Shown here: positions 1 to 9,800 of the stretch, one piece after another | How positions within the stretch are numbered: the stretch's first letter is position 1 | Layout: each line of letters begins with the position of its first letter | The notes under the pieces: model-generated | Told to the model about the DNA's origin: nothing | Database searches by the model: none | What the model saw: only the letters and a program-made list of their open reading frames with translations | From: an uncultured Bacteroides sp. | GTDB taxonomy: Bacteria > Bacteroidota > Bacteroidia > Bacteroidales > Bacteroidaceae | Direction of reading: 5' to 3' | Length of the DNA stretch: 17,033 nt | Assembly: GCA_900557355.1 (NCBI GenBank) | Contig: USSR01000065.1 | Span: forward strand, 1 to 17,033 | Translations under genes and position numbers: made by a program

Positions 1-969
1 TATGAAGCCTTTGTCGGTGATGGGATCAGTGGTAGCGGATTTAACTGGAATGAAGTCCTGTTTGGCTTTGCTGAACAGGGAACTATTTCCTACTGTATCA
101 AGAATATGGCTCCTCGTGTTGAATTTACAAGTTATTCGACCAAAGGTTTTAGAGGGTCCTTATTCCCGACGTGGGATTGTGTGAGTAGGTATTATACCAA
201 GAACGGTCTACCTTGGGCAGATGACCCCGAGACTAAGAAGCTTGATCCGTATTCCATTGCACCAGGTGATAGTACGATACGTTTTCACAGGAATCGTGAT
301 CCGCGCTTTTATGCCTCTATTGGCTTTGATCGTGGAAATTATGACGTGCAGGGAAAGACAATAGTGCTCAAATGCAGACGTGGTGAAATGCAGCAGAATA
401 ATGGCAATGCCAAGGATGAGTATCAAACGGACAACGGTTATTATTGTCAGAAATGGGTGTCTAAATATGATACCTATAATAGGACTACCGATCAAATAAC
501 CTACAACCGTTGGTGCTTTCCTTATATGCGTCTGGCCGAACTCTATCTGAGTTATGCAGAAGCGGATTTCGAATATAGCGGCACACTGAGTACTGCCAGT
601 CTGTCCTATTTGAATAAAGTACGTGAACGTTGCGGATTACCTACCTTTGCAGATTCATGGGCAAAAGCCGGTGGTATTCCTTCAGGAGAGAAGTTGCGCG
701 AAATATTACATGATGAACGCTCCATTGAATTGGCTATGGAAGGCAGACGTTTCCATGATATGCGCCGTTGGAAAATTGCCCATACTGAAATGATGCGTTA
801 TCAGAAATCCTGGACATTATCCGGAAAAACCGCTGATAGTTTTTATAAACTTACGGACATGAAAGAAACCGGCGTTCGTAATTTTACCGCTCCCAAGAAC
901 TATTGGCTTGCTATTCCACAAGATCAGATAGAAGTAAATCCCAATCTAGTGCAGAATCCGGGATACTAG
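1..969 (+). CDS. SusD/RagB-family outer-membrane lipoprotein, C-terminal part (5' truncated by window edge)
   Basis: The frame is open from base 1, so only the C-terminal 322 residues or so are present; the internal ATG at 106 is not the real start. SusD-type proteins are surface lipoproteins that cap a SusC TonB-dependent transporter and bind its substrate. The family signature is clear: FPYMRLAELYLSYAEA (the usual RLAExYLxYAEA helix), then YLNKVRERCGLP, then the GEKLREILHDERSIELAMEGRRFHDMRRWK block, and a typical end with AIPQDQIEVNPNLVQNPGY. The upstream susC partner and the lipoprotein signal lie outside the window. A phosphodiesterase gene follows after 43 bases on the same strand, so the two are probably co-transcribed. 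The substrate cannot be told from the sequence. No lesion is seen. Confidence 0.93.
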   Translation, partial: YEAFVGDGISGSGFNWNEVLFGFAEQGTISYCIKNMAPRVEFTSYSTKGFRGSLFPTWDCVSRYYTKNGLPWADDPETKKLDPYSIAPGDSTIRFHRNRDPRFYASIGFDRGNYDVQGKTIVLKCRRGEMQQNNGNAKDEYQTDNGYYCQKWVSKYDTYNRTTDQITYNRWCFPYMRLAELYLSYAEADFEYSGTLSTASLSYLNKVRERCGLPTFADSWAKAGGIPSGEKLREILHDERSIELAMEGRRFHDMRRWKIAHTEMMRYQKSWTLSGKTADSFYKLTDMKETGVRNFTAPKNYWLAIPQDQIEVNPNLVQNPGY

Positions 970-1012
970 AGAATCAGCTCTTATATAACTAACAATTAGA
1001 GGAAAGGACAAA

Positions 1013-1774
1013 ATGAAAAAGGTAATGTGTTTATTGGCAATTATGTTTATGATTGCCAATACTTCGGCACAAACACGGGTGATTGCCCATCGTGGTTTCT
1101 GGAAAACCCAAGGATCAGCACAGAATAGCATTACATCTTTGTTGAAAGCGGATTCTATAGGATGTTATGGTTCGGAGTTTGATGTCTGGCTGACAAAAGA
1201 TAATGGTTTGGTGGTTAGCCATGATGGGATTATTGAAGGGCATAAGGTTGAAGAGTCCACTCTGAAGGAATTAACCGGGTTATGGTTAGCGAATGGAGAA
1301 TGCGTACCCTCCTTAAAAGAGCTTCTGGAAACAGCTAAGCGGAAAACATCTTTGAAGCTGGTGCTGGAGTTGAAAGCTCATAGTAAACCCGAACGGGAGA
1401 TAAAAGCTGTTGAAGAGATCGTTTCGATGATAAAGAAGATGGGACTCGAACCCCGGATGATATATATCACCTTTTCGTCTCACGCATTAAAGGAACTGAT
1501 CCGTCAGGCTCCCACAAGCACTCCTGTATATTATCTGAAAGGGGACTTATCTCCACAACAACTGAAAGAATTGGGTAGTGCCGGACCGGATTATCACTTC
1601 TCTGAATTTTACCGTTATACCGATTGGATTGAAAGTTGCCATGCCTTGGGGCTAAAAGTGAATGTATGGACGGTTAATAAAAAAGAGGACATGCAATACT
1701 TTTGGGATAAAGTCGACTTTATCACTACAGATGAGCCGTTGGGACTGTTGAAAGATATAATGAAGGTCAAATAG
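1013..1774 (+). CDS. Glycerophosphodiester phosphodiesterase, secreted/periplasmic
   Basis: This 253-residue protein belongs to the GDPD family, which hydrolyses glycerophosphodiesters to glycerol-3-phosphate and an alcohol. A signal peptide is visible (MKKVMCLLAIMFMIANTSAQ), so it acts in the periplasm or outside the cell. The TIM-barrel metal and catalytic motifs are all present: AHRG with H26 and R27, QNS near 37-39, SEFD with E55 and D57, SHDG with H70, LVLELK with E119 and K121, and the late VNVWTVN and DFITTDEP motifs. Length is normal for the family. The start is the first ATG, preceded by the purine-rich tract gaggaaagga. It follows a susD-like gene in the same direction, which suggests that the operon imports or processes a phosphodiester-bearing compound. 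That pathway role is inference; the enzyme family is not in doubt. Confidence 0.92.
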   Translation: MKKVMCLLAIMFMIANTSAQTRVIAHRGFWKTQGSAQNSITSLLKADSIGCYGSEFDVWLTKDNGLVVSHDGIIEGHKVEESTLKELTGLWLANGECVPSLKELLETAKRKTSLKLVLELKAHSKPEREIKAVEEIVSMIKKMGLEPRMIYITFSSHALKELIRQAPTSTPVYYLKGDLSPQQLKELGSAGPDYHFSEFYRYTDWIESCHALGLKVNVWTVNKKEDMQYFWDKVDFITTDEPLGLLKDIMKVK

Positions 1775-1829
1775 ATATATTTTCTGAGATAATGTATAGT
1801 CCAACTGATTACCTTTAATAACCTGTTGA

Positions 1830-1982
1830 TTATTTATGTTTTTGGAAAATGAGTTTCAAGTTTTCAAACGACTGTTCATGTTGATACAGTTGAATGCTGA
1901 TTGAAAACAAAACAATAGCGGAAACAATGAATGTCAATCTTGTATAAGAAGGCAAACGTCCAAATTTATAGTTCAGCTCCAT
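1830..1982 (-). CDS. Possible small membrane protein, unrecognised
   Basis: This is a 50-codon ORF from an ATG at 1982; a TTG start at 2030 would give 66 codons. It holds one plausible transmembrane helix (LTFIVSAIVLFSISIQLY, about residues 16-33) followed by a charged tail ending in QKHK. I do not recognise the family. There is no clear ribosome-binding site or promoter upstream. It could be a remnant of a larger gene lost when the intron arrived, or a chance ORF in A+T-rich DNA. Confidence 0.22.
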   Translation of the reverse strand: MELNYKFGRLPSYTRLTFIVSAIVLFSISIQLYQHEQSFENLKLIFQKHK

Positions 1983-2025
1983 TAATCGAACTGAATAGGG
2001 GTATTTATTAAATAATATAAAATTA

Positions 2026-2071
2026 GCCAACTAATTCATAGCCAAATTATTGCGAATTAGTTGGCCTTTTT
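2026..2071 (+). terminator. Rho-independent terminator, 12-bp perfect stem
   Basis: GCCAACTAATTC (2026-2037) pairs perfectly with GAATTAGTTGGC (2054-2065) across a 16-base loop, and a T-run follows at 2067-2071. On the plus strand it probably ends the SusD/GDPD transcript about 250 bases downstream of the GDPD stop. The stem is symmetric, but only the plus-strand reading is followed by a U-tract. Confidence 0.75.
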
Positions 2072-2088
2072 GTATCTTTAGGTATTCC

Positions 2089-3328
2089 GTGCGACAAGAA
2101 GTCGTACAAGTAATTGTTCAGCACTGTGCCTGAACCTATTGTTCTGTCAATAGTAGTCTAAAGAGGCGTGCTTTACCAGTCATGGTTTAGTGCGAAGCCC
2201 TCTTGACAATGCAGTCCTTTACAGAAATATCCAATGTATAGGCTGTTAGGCTGACTGATATGAGTAACATATGTGAATCGCTACACCATCGTAATAAAGA
2301 AATAGCTTACGGATATTTATAAGCTATAGCCAAAAGGTGGGTAGTCAGGATAGTCTTTTGGGAATGTAAGGCTACACGGACATCATACTGGCGGTGGAGG
2401 GGCGGGCTCTAAGGCAGGCGTCAGTTACTTGTACGGAACTTGGTAAACCCGTATTTCTCCTGTCTATGTCAGGCAGGTAAGCCAATTGCAAGAAAAGCCG
2501 AATGTGGTGCGGGTAAAGGATTGCGGAGAAAGTGAATGATTCTGTGTAATGCGGAGGATAGAGGTTTAAACATCACCCCATGCGAAATCAGGCAGACTTC
2601 CGCAGGGTAATTCTTTGTGAAACGATTGTAGAACTTTAATAAAATGAAGAAACTGCAAATGAGCAAGGCAAAAGCCGAGTGTGCATCTTTAACCGTACGA
2701 AACACGACATGAAAAGATATCGATTCTTCCAAATATGAGCGTAAAGTGAGAAAACTGCAGGTCCGAATAGCAAAGGCCCACAAAGAAAAGAGGTACAACA
2801 AGGTAAAGGCCTTACGGTACCTACTTGCCACTTCCTACGAAGCCAAGGCATTGGCGATAAGGAAAGTAACTTCCAATAAAGGTAAACGTACGGCAGGGGT
2901 TGACCATATGAAGTGGGACACTGATGCCAAGAAAATAGAAGCTATATGTTTATTGAAAAGGAGAGGATATAAGGCCTTCCCGCTGAGGAAGGTCAACATA
3001 GCCAAAGCAAATGGCAAGACAAGATCTTTGGGAATACCAACCATGAAGGACAGAGCCGTGCAGGATATATCTTATGGCTTTAGAACTTATAACTGAAAGT
3101 GAAGCGGATGCGAACTCATATGGGTTCAGAAAGTTTAGAAGTACTGCGGATGCAATAGACGCACTTCATAGATGGTTGAGTAGAGACTGTTTACCACAAT
3201 GGATACTGGAAGGTGACATTAAGGGTTGTTTTGATCATATTAATCATGAATGGCTTCTCAACAATGTGTAGATTGACAGGCTGGTATTAAGGAGATGGCT
3301 GAAAAGCGGAGTAGTATTTAATTGCAAA
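2089..3328 (+). mobile_element. Group II intron, 3'-truncated remnant
   Basis: The 5' boundary is suggested by GTGCGAC at 2089-2095, the usual GUGYG intron start; it can pair with GTCGTAC a few bases on. About 550 bases of G-rich, non-coding, structured sequence follow, as expected for intron domain I and later domains. The intron-encoded reverse transcriptase starts near 2644. Sequence similarity to such intron ORFs stops at about 3328, inside the RT domain, where IS481-like sequence begins. The maturase, domain V and the 3' splice site are therefore missing and the element cannot splice or move. The 5' end call rests on the motif and position only; no RNA folding was run. Confidence 0.8.
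2644..3328 (+). pseudogene. Group II intron reverse transcriptase/maturase, broken and truncated
   Basis: Three pieces in two frames give a recognisable intron RT N-terminus: VRKLQVRIAKA, TSNKGKRTAGVD, ANGKTRSLGIPTMKDRAVQ (RT1), then DANSYGFRKFRSTADAI (RT2) and EGDIKGCFDHINHEWLL (RT3, with the first catalytic Asp). Lesions seen: an in-frame TGA at 2710-2712 where this region normally has Trp; a frameshift between about 3064 and 3073 (frame 1 to frame 2, as for a 2-base loss or 1-base gain before YLMALE); and TAG at 3269-3271, after which WLKSG still reads in frame. Homology ends at about 3328, so RT4-RT7 with the YADD box and the maturase domain are gone. It is certainly non-functional. Confidence 0.88.
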
Positions 3329-3391
3329 GTATCAATAGATACGCTACACTTTTTCTTTTCGTTGGCAAATCTTAATCCGTATCTTCGTTGC

Positions 3392-3755
3392 ATGAAAGAA
3401 GATATACGGATGCGCCAAAAATGGCTTGAGCTATACGTCGAAACGGGTTCTGTGACAAAAACTGCCCTTCGGTGCGGGATTACCCGTTCCACGTTATACC
3501 GTTGGATAAATTGCGAGAAAGAACAAGGCAAGTCGGAATTGTCCGATAAGTCTAAACATTCATCAAGACTTGCCAATATGAAGATAACACCTGAAATTGA
3601 AACCATTATCCTTAATCTGTGCGTGAGACAAGAAGATGGGGAGCGCAACGGATTGCCAACTATCTGCTTAGGAAGAGAATAAAGCTCTCAGGCATGACGG
3701 TGTGGCGTGTGTTGAAAAGCATCAGGTCAAAGCTGTTGTGAAACGTTGCGAGAAA
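3392..3755 (+). pseudogene. IS481-like transposase fragment (helix-turn-helix N-terminus), frameshifted and truncated
   Basis: Translation from ATG 3392 gives MKEDIRMRQKWLELY, then a helix-turn-helix (TALRCGITRSTLYRWI, about residues 28-43), then ITPEIETIILNL. This is the DNA-binding end of an integrase-core (DDE) transposase of the IS481 kind. The frame is lost near 3630 by an apparent 1-base deletion; it resumes one frame over as WGAQRIANYLLRKRIKLSGMTVWRVLK, then shifts again near 3716 to KHQVKAVVKRCEK. Similarity fades at about 3755-3770, before the catalytic core. The left limit of this element is probably about 3329, where intron sequence stops. No terminal inverted repeats could be assigned. 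The family name rests on general resemblance and could be a related integrase-core group. Confidence 0.75.
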
Positions 3756-3856
3756 TTTATTTCTTCTTCCAGCCGATTTTTTCCATCGGCAACATCCGGA
3801 TAACCATATACCCCCGCCGTTGTTCATAGCGGCAGGAAAAACATGCCTGACGGCGA

Positions 3857-5299
3857 TACGTGACGCACGGCACTCAAACCCTCTATTCCAACGTGAAACT
3901 GACCGCAGAGAGGGATGCCGCCACGGGCGACCTCGTGTGGAAGTCCAAGGACAACACGACACTTGTGGGGGGATTGTCGGATGAGCACTACTACCTCTAC
4001 TATCCCTACTAAACGGATATGAGCGGAAAGACTGCCACTCCCACAGGCTCAGCCTTGACCGACACGGAATTCTTCGCCCCGTTGGTTTCCGCTTGGCAGC
4101 CTCAGGGCGACCAAAGTACTCATGCGGCATATACCGCCTCCGACTTGATGACTGCCGAAGGCTCCGCAACGACAGGGGAAGACAACACCCTCCACCTCTC
4201 TTTCACCATGAACCATCGTATGGCATTGGCCGTCATCGAGATGCCGAATACCGTTAAATACAAGTTTACCGACGAGAGGATTCCTGATTACGCCGTGTCA
4301 CCCGCCACTACATTCTCTGGCATTGCCCAGCCGCTGCGCGTGAACGATGGTACATACCGCTACTTGGTGAATCACGCGACTCCCGCACCGACTATCGAAG
4401 GACATTATGACGAGGGAAGCAAGGAGTTCACCATAACCCCGTCCGGCCTTTCTACCGGCAGTTACAAGAGATACAAGGTGGACGGCGCGGTGACAACTGT
4501 AAAGGACTACACGATGCAACGGGGAGATTACCTGCTCGCCGACGGCAACCTGCTGCCTAAGGGTACTACCCTGGCACAGGAGCAGAAGGCAAGCGTGGCG
4601 GCCATCGTCTTCTGGACACCGGCAGAGACCAATCCTGAAGGACGGATCACGCCGGCGTCTCTGGATTTCGACAAGATTATGGTGAAAGAACATCCCAATT
4701 GCACCCATGGCCTTGCCGTGTCGATTAAAGATGCTCCGGGCAACGTCTCGTGGCAAAACGTTAACGACTGGGTGGCGGATTTTCAAAGAGGAACAGATTT
4801 CAATCCTGTCGATAAGGATGAGTACGTAAACATTGCCACTGGTTTCGATGCGACCGGCAACATAAACAGGATACTCGGTTACCAGAACACGAAAGTGCTG
4901 TGGGCGTATAACGGATATTGCAAGACAAACGGCAAAACCGATGCCTTGGTCAATCCTGCTGAGGTCCTGAAAACATTTATCGCAAATAATCCAGCCCCGG
5001 CAAACAGCACCGGATGGTTCTTGCCGTCGGTAAAGGAACTGCACATGCTATGTTATAAGGATGTCGATAATATTGCGTACACACGGGACAACACAGAGAC
5101 GAGGGATATAGTCGAAGTCTCCATCTCCGCCGTTGGCGGTGACGCATTGTCACCGCGCAATAACCATAAACGTTTCTGGTCTTCTTCGGAGAGCCCCAGT
5201 AATAAGAATGGCGCTTTTAGCGTGTATTTCTACAATGCCTTCGCACAGCTCAGCGAAAAGGACGGCGCACTCAATGTGCGTGCCGTGTGCGCTTTCTAA
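3857..5299 (+). pseudogene. Fimbrillin-family protein, copy 1 (5'-truncated, one nonsense codon)
   Basis: From about 3857 the frame reads YVTHGTQTLYSNVKL...DEHYYLYYPY and then meets TAA at 4010-4012; the same frame continues from ATG 4019 for 426 codons. The third copy downstream has HYYFYYPYQ at this point, so the stop replaces a Gln codon, which fits a single C-to-T change of CAA. The long part carries MTAEGSATTGEDN, LSFTMNHRMALAVIEMP, RITPASLDFDKIMV, WFLPSVKELH, FWSSSES and ends NVRAVCAF, typical of Bacteroidales fimbrillin-family proteins with a C-terminal Lcl/DUF1566-like domain. The signal peptide and lipobox are missing because of the left junction, so the 426-codon ORF would not be exported. 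Fimbrillins are lipoproteins that polymerise into surface fimbriae. It is G+C-rich compared with sequence to its left. Confidence 0.8.
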
Positions 5300-5326
5300 C
5301 CACATAAAACAAAGAAAAATAACGAT

Positions 5327-6358
5327 GTGAAAGGAACAGGATATTCCGGACGATGGATGCGCATCAGCGGCTGGTAGCCGATGTTGATGCTCGCGGGCGG
5401 GCTACTCGTCTCTTGCGGCAAGATGGAAACGGGAGAATCTACTACACGTTTACCCGATGGCAAGTACCCATTGCGACTGACAGCGGAGGTGGCGCAACCG
5501 CACCCCCGTGCCGGCGGCAAGGAGATAGGAGTGATGCTGGATGGCATGCTCAGCCTCCAAAGGTACGTAATGGACGCCTCGGGCAATACTGTCCCAAAGG
5601 ATGCTGAAAACACCATTTACCGGAAGAGCACTACCGAGACATGTGTCACGGCACGGACTCCGAATGCCGATATCGACCAAAGTGGCGGGTATGCCGGCTT
5701 CGGCCTTCTATACGTCACCGTAGTGGGAGGTTATGACCAAGCCGTCAGCCTCCGTTTCAACCACCGCATGGCAAAAGTAGAGTTCACGCTCATGGCGGGC
5801 GAAGGTGTCACGGAGGAAAAACGAATGAAATAGACGTGGTGCAGACGGTGCCGGGCAACACCTGGATTGATGGCGGCGAGGAGAATGTGGCGGTAGCCAA
5901 AACAATACACTACACTGCCGATGAAGTGAAGGCTGGGGACTACATCTATTCGGGCAGGAGCACTTCGGACGGCGGACTGCGCAAACGCTATCCCAATGGG
6001 AAAGCTCAGGTCATCGCAGACCCGAAGCCGCAATCCGTAGCGGGCAAGACGGTCGCCGGTGTCGTCTTCTGTATACCGAAAGACACTGACCCCACAGGCA
6101 GACTAACCCCAGCCCGACTTACTGATGATAAGATTATGATGAAAGATTTTCCGAATGCCGAAATTTGGAATTATATAGTCAACCCATCCCTCGTCGCTGC
6201 CGGCGGTCCGACGCCAATTTATACCACCTCTTACTGGTCGTCTACGGAGGCATATTATAGCCCTAACAATGCATATGCCATACACTTTCCAGATGCCACT
6301 CTGGAAAGTAATGATAAGTACTTATAAAGTTAGGTTTCTGGCCGTGTGCGCTTTTTAA
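5327..6358 (+). pseudogene. Fimbrillin-family lipoprotein, copy 2 (nonsense, two frameshifts, likely internal deletion)
   Basis: The likely start is GTG 5327 (VKGTGYSGRWMRISGW), then TAG at 5375-5377, then MLMLAGGLLVSCGKME, a lipoprotein signal with lipobox LVSC. An ATG at 5381 could restart translation, but without a basic n-region. The frame runs to a stop at 5831-5833; a 1-base loss in the A-tract near 5817-5821 moves the true reading to NEIDVVQTVPGNTW in another frame, open to 6327. A 1-base gain near 6322 then hides the real C-terminus, KVRFLAVCAF ending with TAA at 6356-6358, which matches the end of copy 1. Between DDKIMMKDFPN and TTSYWSSTEA the block that copy 1 has (including WFLPSVKELH) is absent, which suggests an internal deletion. 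Copies 1 and 2 are 27 bases apart. Confidence 0.82.
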
Positions 6359-6382
6359 TCACATTAAAGAAAGAAACTGTAG

Positions 6383-6894
6383 CAAAGCATTCTACATTCG
6401 ATTCCGGCGGCGGTGCTCCTATCGCTTGCCGCCTGTACGCAAGAAGAGCTCCCGGGCAACCAAGACAAGGCGCAGCAACTTACTTTCTCCATTACCGATG
6501 GTGGATATACGTCGGCTGTTCGCAAAACCACCCGTACTGTGGAGAATGGCTGCCAAACCAAGTTTTCCGAAGGCGGGGCCTGCGGCCTATACGTGGTGCG
6601 GGGCACTCAAACAGTCTATTCCAACGTGAAACTGACAGCCGAGAGGGATGCCGACACGGGCGGTCTCGTATGGAAAACTGAAAGTCCGACACCGCTCACA
6701 GGCGGGCTGTTGGACGAACACTATTATTTCTACTATCCCTATCAGGCACGAGCCTCAATACTGGGGCAGGGCGGCTGTTCGCCTTCATCATTACGGTGAA
6801 CGAGTTAACCGTGCCCGGCTTGTCGGTGCGGAGCGAAACATACACCATCTCCGACAATAAGACCTGCCATATCCTGGAGTCTGTCTGCCCGTGA
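6383..6894 (+). pseudogene. Fimbrillin-family lipoprotein, copy 3 (start lost, large internal deletion)
   Basis: After an in-frame TAG at 6380-6382 the frame reads a hydrophobic stretch ending in the lipobox LAAC (AVLLSLAACTQEELPGN), then LTFSITDGGYTS, RTVENG, YVVRGTQTVYSNVKLTAERDAD and DEHYYFYYPYQ. The last two blocks are very similar to copy 1. No ATG lies at a suitable place; GTG 6413 is inside the signal peptide. The frame runs out at about 6799 just after the YYPYQ block. A neighbouring frame then reads LFAFIITVNELTVPGLSV to a stop at 6892-6894, which I take to be the C-terminal remnant after a large internal deletion and shift. That last assignment is weak. It ends two bases before the stop codon of the convergent HTCS gene. 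Confidence 0.72.
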
Positions 6895-6896
6895 TG

Positions 6897-9800
6897 TTAT
6901 CCTCTCATCGAATTCCTGTACTCACTCGGGCTCATTCCATAGTACTTCCTGAACACCTCCCTGAAATATCTGACATCGGAGAACCCCGAGTCATCCGAGA
7001 TTTCCGTTATCGAACAGTCTTTTTCCCTGAGCAGTTGTGCCGCATATTGCAGCCGCATGGAGCGGATATAGTCAGCCGGGGCATGGCCGGTGAGCGCCTT
7101 CAACTTGTTGAAAAATCCGGTGCGGCTCATGTTCTGCATGCCACAGAGCATGTCCACACAGAAACCGGGGTTGTCGATATTCTTCATGACACATTCCCTT
7201 ACGGAGGCCATGAATTTCCAGTCCCGGGTATTGTGGCAGTCCGGCGGAACCTGTCCGACTCCGTCCTCAAGACCGGCGTATGCCCGTTTGAGCAGTGCCC
7301 GGTTTGCCAGTATGTTCCTGATATTCGCCCTGAGCACGTTTATGCTAAACGGTTTGGTGATATAGGCGTCAGCTCCGTTTTCCAGCCCCTCCAGCATGTC
7401 CTTCTCATCTCCCAAGGCGGTCAGCAGCATGACCGGGATATGGGATGTCTCAATATCGGATTTGACGGACGCGCAAAGTTCGTCCCCTCCCATTTCAGGC
7501 ATCATAACGTCCGAAAGTATCAGGTCCGGATTGTATTCTCTCGCCACAAGCAGCGCGTCCCGTCCGTTGGAACAGGTTTGGACCAGGTATTCCTCTTTCA
7601 GCAGCCCCTCAAGGTAGGTCCGCAAATCGTCATTGTCCTCCACAATAAGAATACGCTGCCGGTCCCCGCCGGTCATTGTTGGAAGGATCTCACGCATGGG
7701 GCCGCAATCCGGTCCCATGCGGGTTTCCCCGGTATCCTGTTTCCTGGGCGAAGCAACGGGGCATGCCTTGTCAAGGCGTCTGCTCCTCAGGGGAAAAATA
7801 ACACATACCATGGTCCCCTTCCCCTCGGTACTGGTAACGCGGACCCTGCCTCCGTGCAGCCTTACCAGCCTATGTACCATCATCAGTCCGACACCGTTTC
7901 CCGCCACTTGCAGATTGACGGCATTACTGCCCCTGAAATGGTTCCTGAACAGTTTCTTCCGTTCCTCAGGTGGAATGCCAATCCCCGTGTCTTCCACTTC
8001 CACACCCCATACATGCCGGTCCGCGAAGGCACGGACCTGGATACTCCCGCCCCGTGGAGTGTACTTCAGTGCGTTGGACAGTATATTCTTCAATATAGAG
8101 TCCATTTTGTCCTTGTCAAACCGGACATTCAGGTAAGGGAAGCCGCTCTCACGGGTGATATCGATGTCCCTGATGGAGGCATATGTGCGGAATGCCTCAC
8201 AGGTCGTCTCCAGATAACTGTTGAGCTCATATTCCGAGACATGAAGTCTCAAGGTGTAGTTGTCCGTACTCTCGAAATCTATCAGGCTGGTGACCAATCC
8301 CAGAAGTCCGTCCACGCTTTTCAGGGCCATCCGTACATTGTCCATCCCCTCCGCCTTCACCATGTCTTTCTCCACCACCTCTTCCAGCGGAGCCTTGATC
8401 AGCGTAAGCGGAGTACGGACATCATGGGCAGTATGTATGAAGAAGCACGTCTTTTCGTCTGATATCCTTTTCTGCCTGCGCAACATGGCAACGCGAAAAG
8501 ACACCACCCCAGCCAACACACACAATGACGCATATCCGGCAATGGCCCATGTACCCGCCCACAGCGGCCGGGCGACACTCAGACCGAGGCTTCTTTCCTC
8601 ATACACCTTGTATTTCTCCTCATTGGAGACGGCACGGATACGCAGGGTGTAGTTGCCTGGGGGCAGGCTCGTGAACTGTATCCGCCCGCTCTGGACCGGA
8701 TGGCTCCAGCCCTCGTAGAGCCCCTCCAATTTCCATGAATATAGGATGTTCGAGGGATAGTCGTAGTTGATGGAGACAGCTTCCAGGGAGAAGGTATTCT
8801 GGTCATATGCAAGTTCCAGCCTGACGGTATTGTCAATATCCTCCCTCAAGGGGGATCCCTTGTCCCCGGGATAGACGGGGCGGTAGGAGATCATGAAATC
8901 CCGCAGGAGCATCCGAGAAAAATGCGGGGCGGGTATCCTCATGTCGGAGGGGAACATGACGGCTCCGGTGTTACTCCCGAACACGAAGCTTTCCCCGTGC
9001 CGGAAAGTGGATACCCCGGCATTGAGGCATACGCTTGCCAGCCCTTGTTCTGCCGTCCAGTTTCTGAAAGTGCCGCTCTCACGCCGGAACAGGGCCACGC
9101 TGTTTTCGGTCCCCAGTAGCAGGGTGCCGTCCGCACGGGGGACAATGGTATGGATGTTATTGGATATCAGGGCGCAGTTCTCGGTCTGGTATTGGCGGAC
9201 GAACCTGTCCTCCACGCTGTCATAGACGAGAAGTCCCGCCCCGCCGGTGCCGATATACAGGAGCCCGTCCGGTGCCTGGTACAGTGCATAGACATGAACC
9301 GCCTCGACTGGAAAGGCGATATGTCTGCAGGTCCCCCCGTGCCCGTCAAGCAGGTACAACCCCATGCCGGTACCGATCCACATCCATTCCGGAGCCTTCT
9401 CCAGTATGGCGGTGATGGGGCCCGGGACCGGGTACAGGCGTACTGTGCCGTCATGGGGATCGAAACGTTTGAGATTGTGGCAGCCCCCTGTCCATATACA
9501 TCCTCCGGAATCTTTTCCGATGTCATTGATATACTGGTCTGGACGCCCCTCTGCTGCAAAGGAGGGGGGAAAGTATTCCACCCTCCCGGTTTTCTTTTCG
9601 ATCCTGTACAGGCCCGAAGCGTACCCGCCGGCGCAGATGACACCCGGCGAGACCTCGCAGAGCGTCAGGAAGATATGGTTCCCGCCATCCTGTATCCCAT
9701 CGGACCGGCTGAGAAAGGAGCGCCACCGTCCTACCGCAGGCTGCAGCAGGCTGATCCCGTTGCTGGTGGCGAACCACAAGTCGCCTTCGCTGTCTTCGAT

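Larger units (their letters stand above)
1775..2088. other. Spacer after the SusD/GDPD operon
   Basis: This A+T-rich stretch has no convincing gene on the plus strand. On the minus strand lies a doubtful 50-codon ORF (listed separately), and near its right end a 12-bp-stem terminator (listed separately). The group II intron remnant begins at 2089. Confidence 0.6.

Noticed and set aside
3760..3800. Short inverted repeat GCCGAT...ATCGGC as a terminator or IS end
   Set aside because: The stem is only six base pairs, the T-run is in the loop rather than after the stem, and no partner copy was found elsewhere.
4298..5044. Minus-strand ORF of 248 codons opposite fimbrillin copy 1
   Set aside because: The plus strand carries a recognisable fimbrillin over the same interval; the minus-strand product has no recognisable motif.
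5815..5825. Phase-variable A-tract in fimbrillin copy 2
   Set aside because: The tract is only five A residues and the gene has two other lesions, so switching at this tract would not restore function.
6891..8462. Long plus-strand ORF (523 codons) antisense to the HTCS gene
   Set aside because: It lies wholly opposite the kinase, receiver and DNA-binding domains of a clear protein, reads as His/Val/Pro-rich without family motifs, and is a by-product of the G+C-rich codon use on the other strand.
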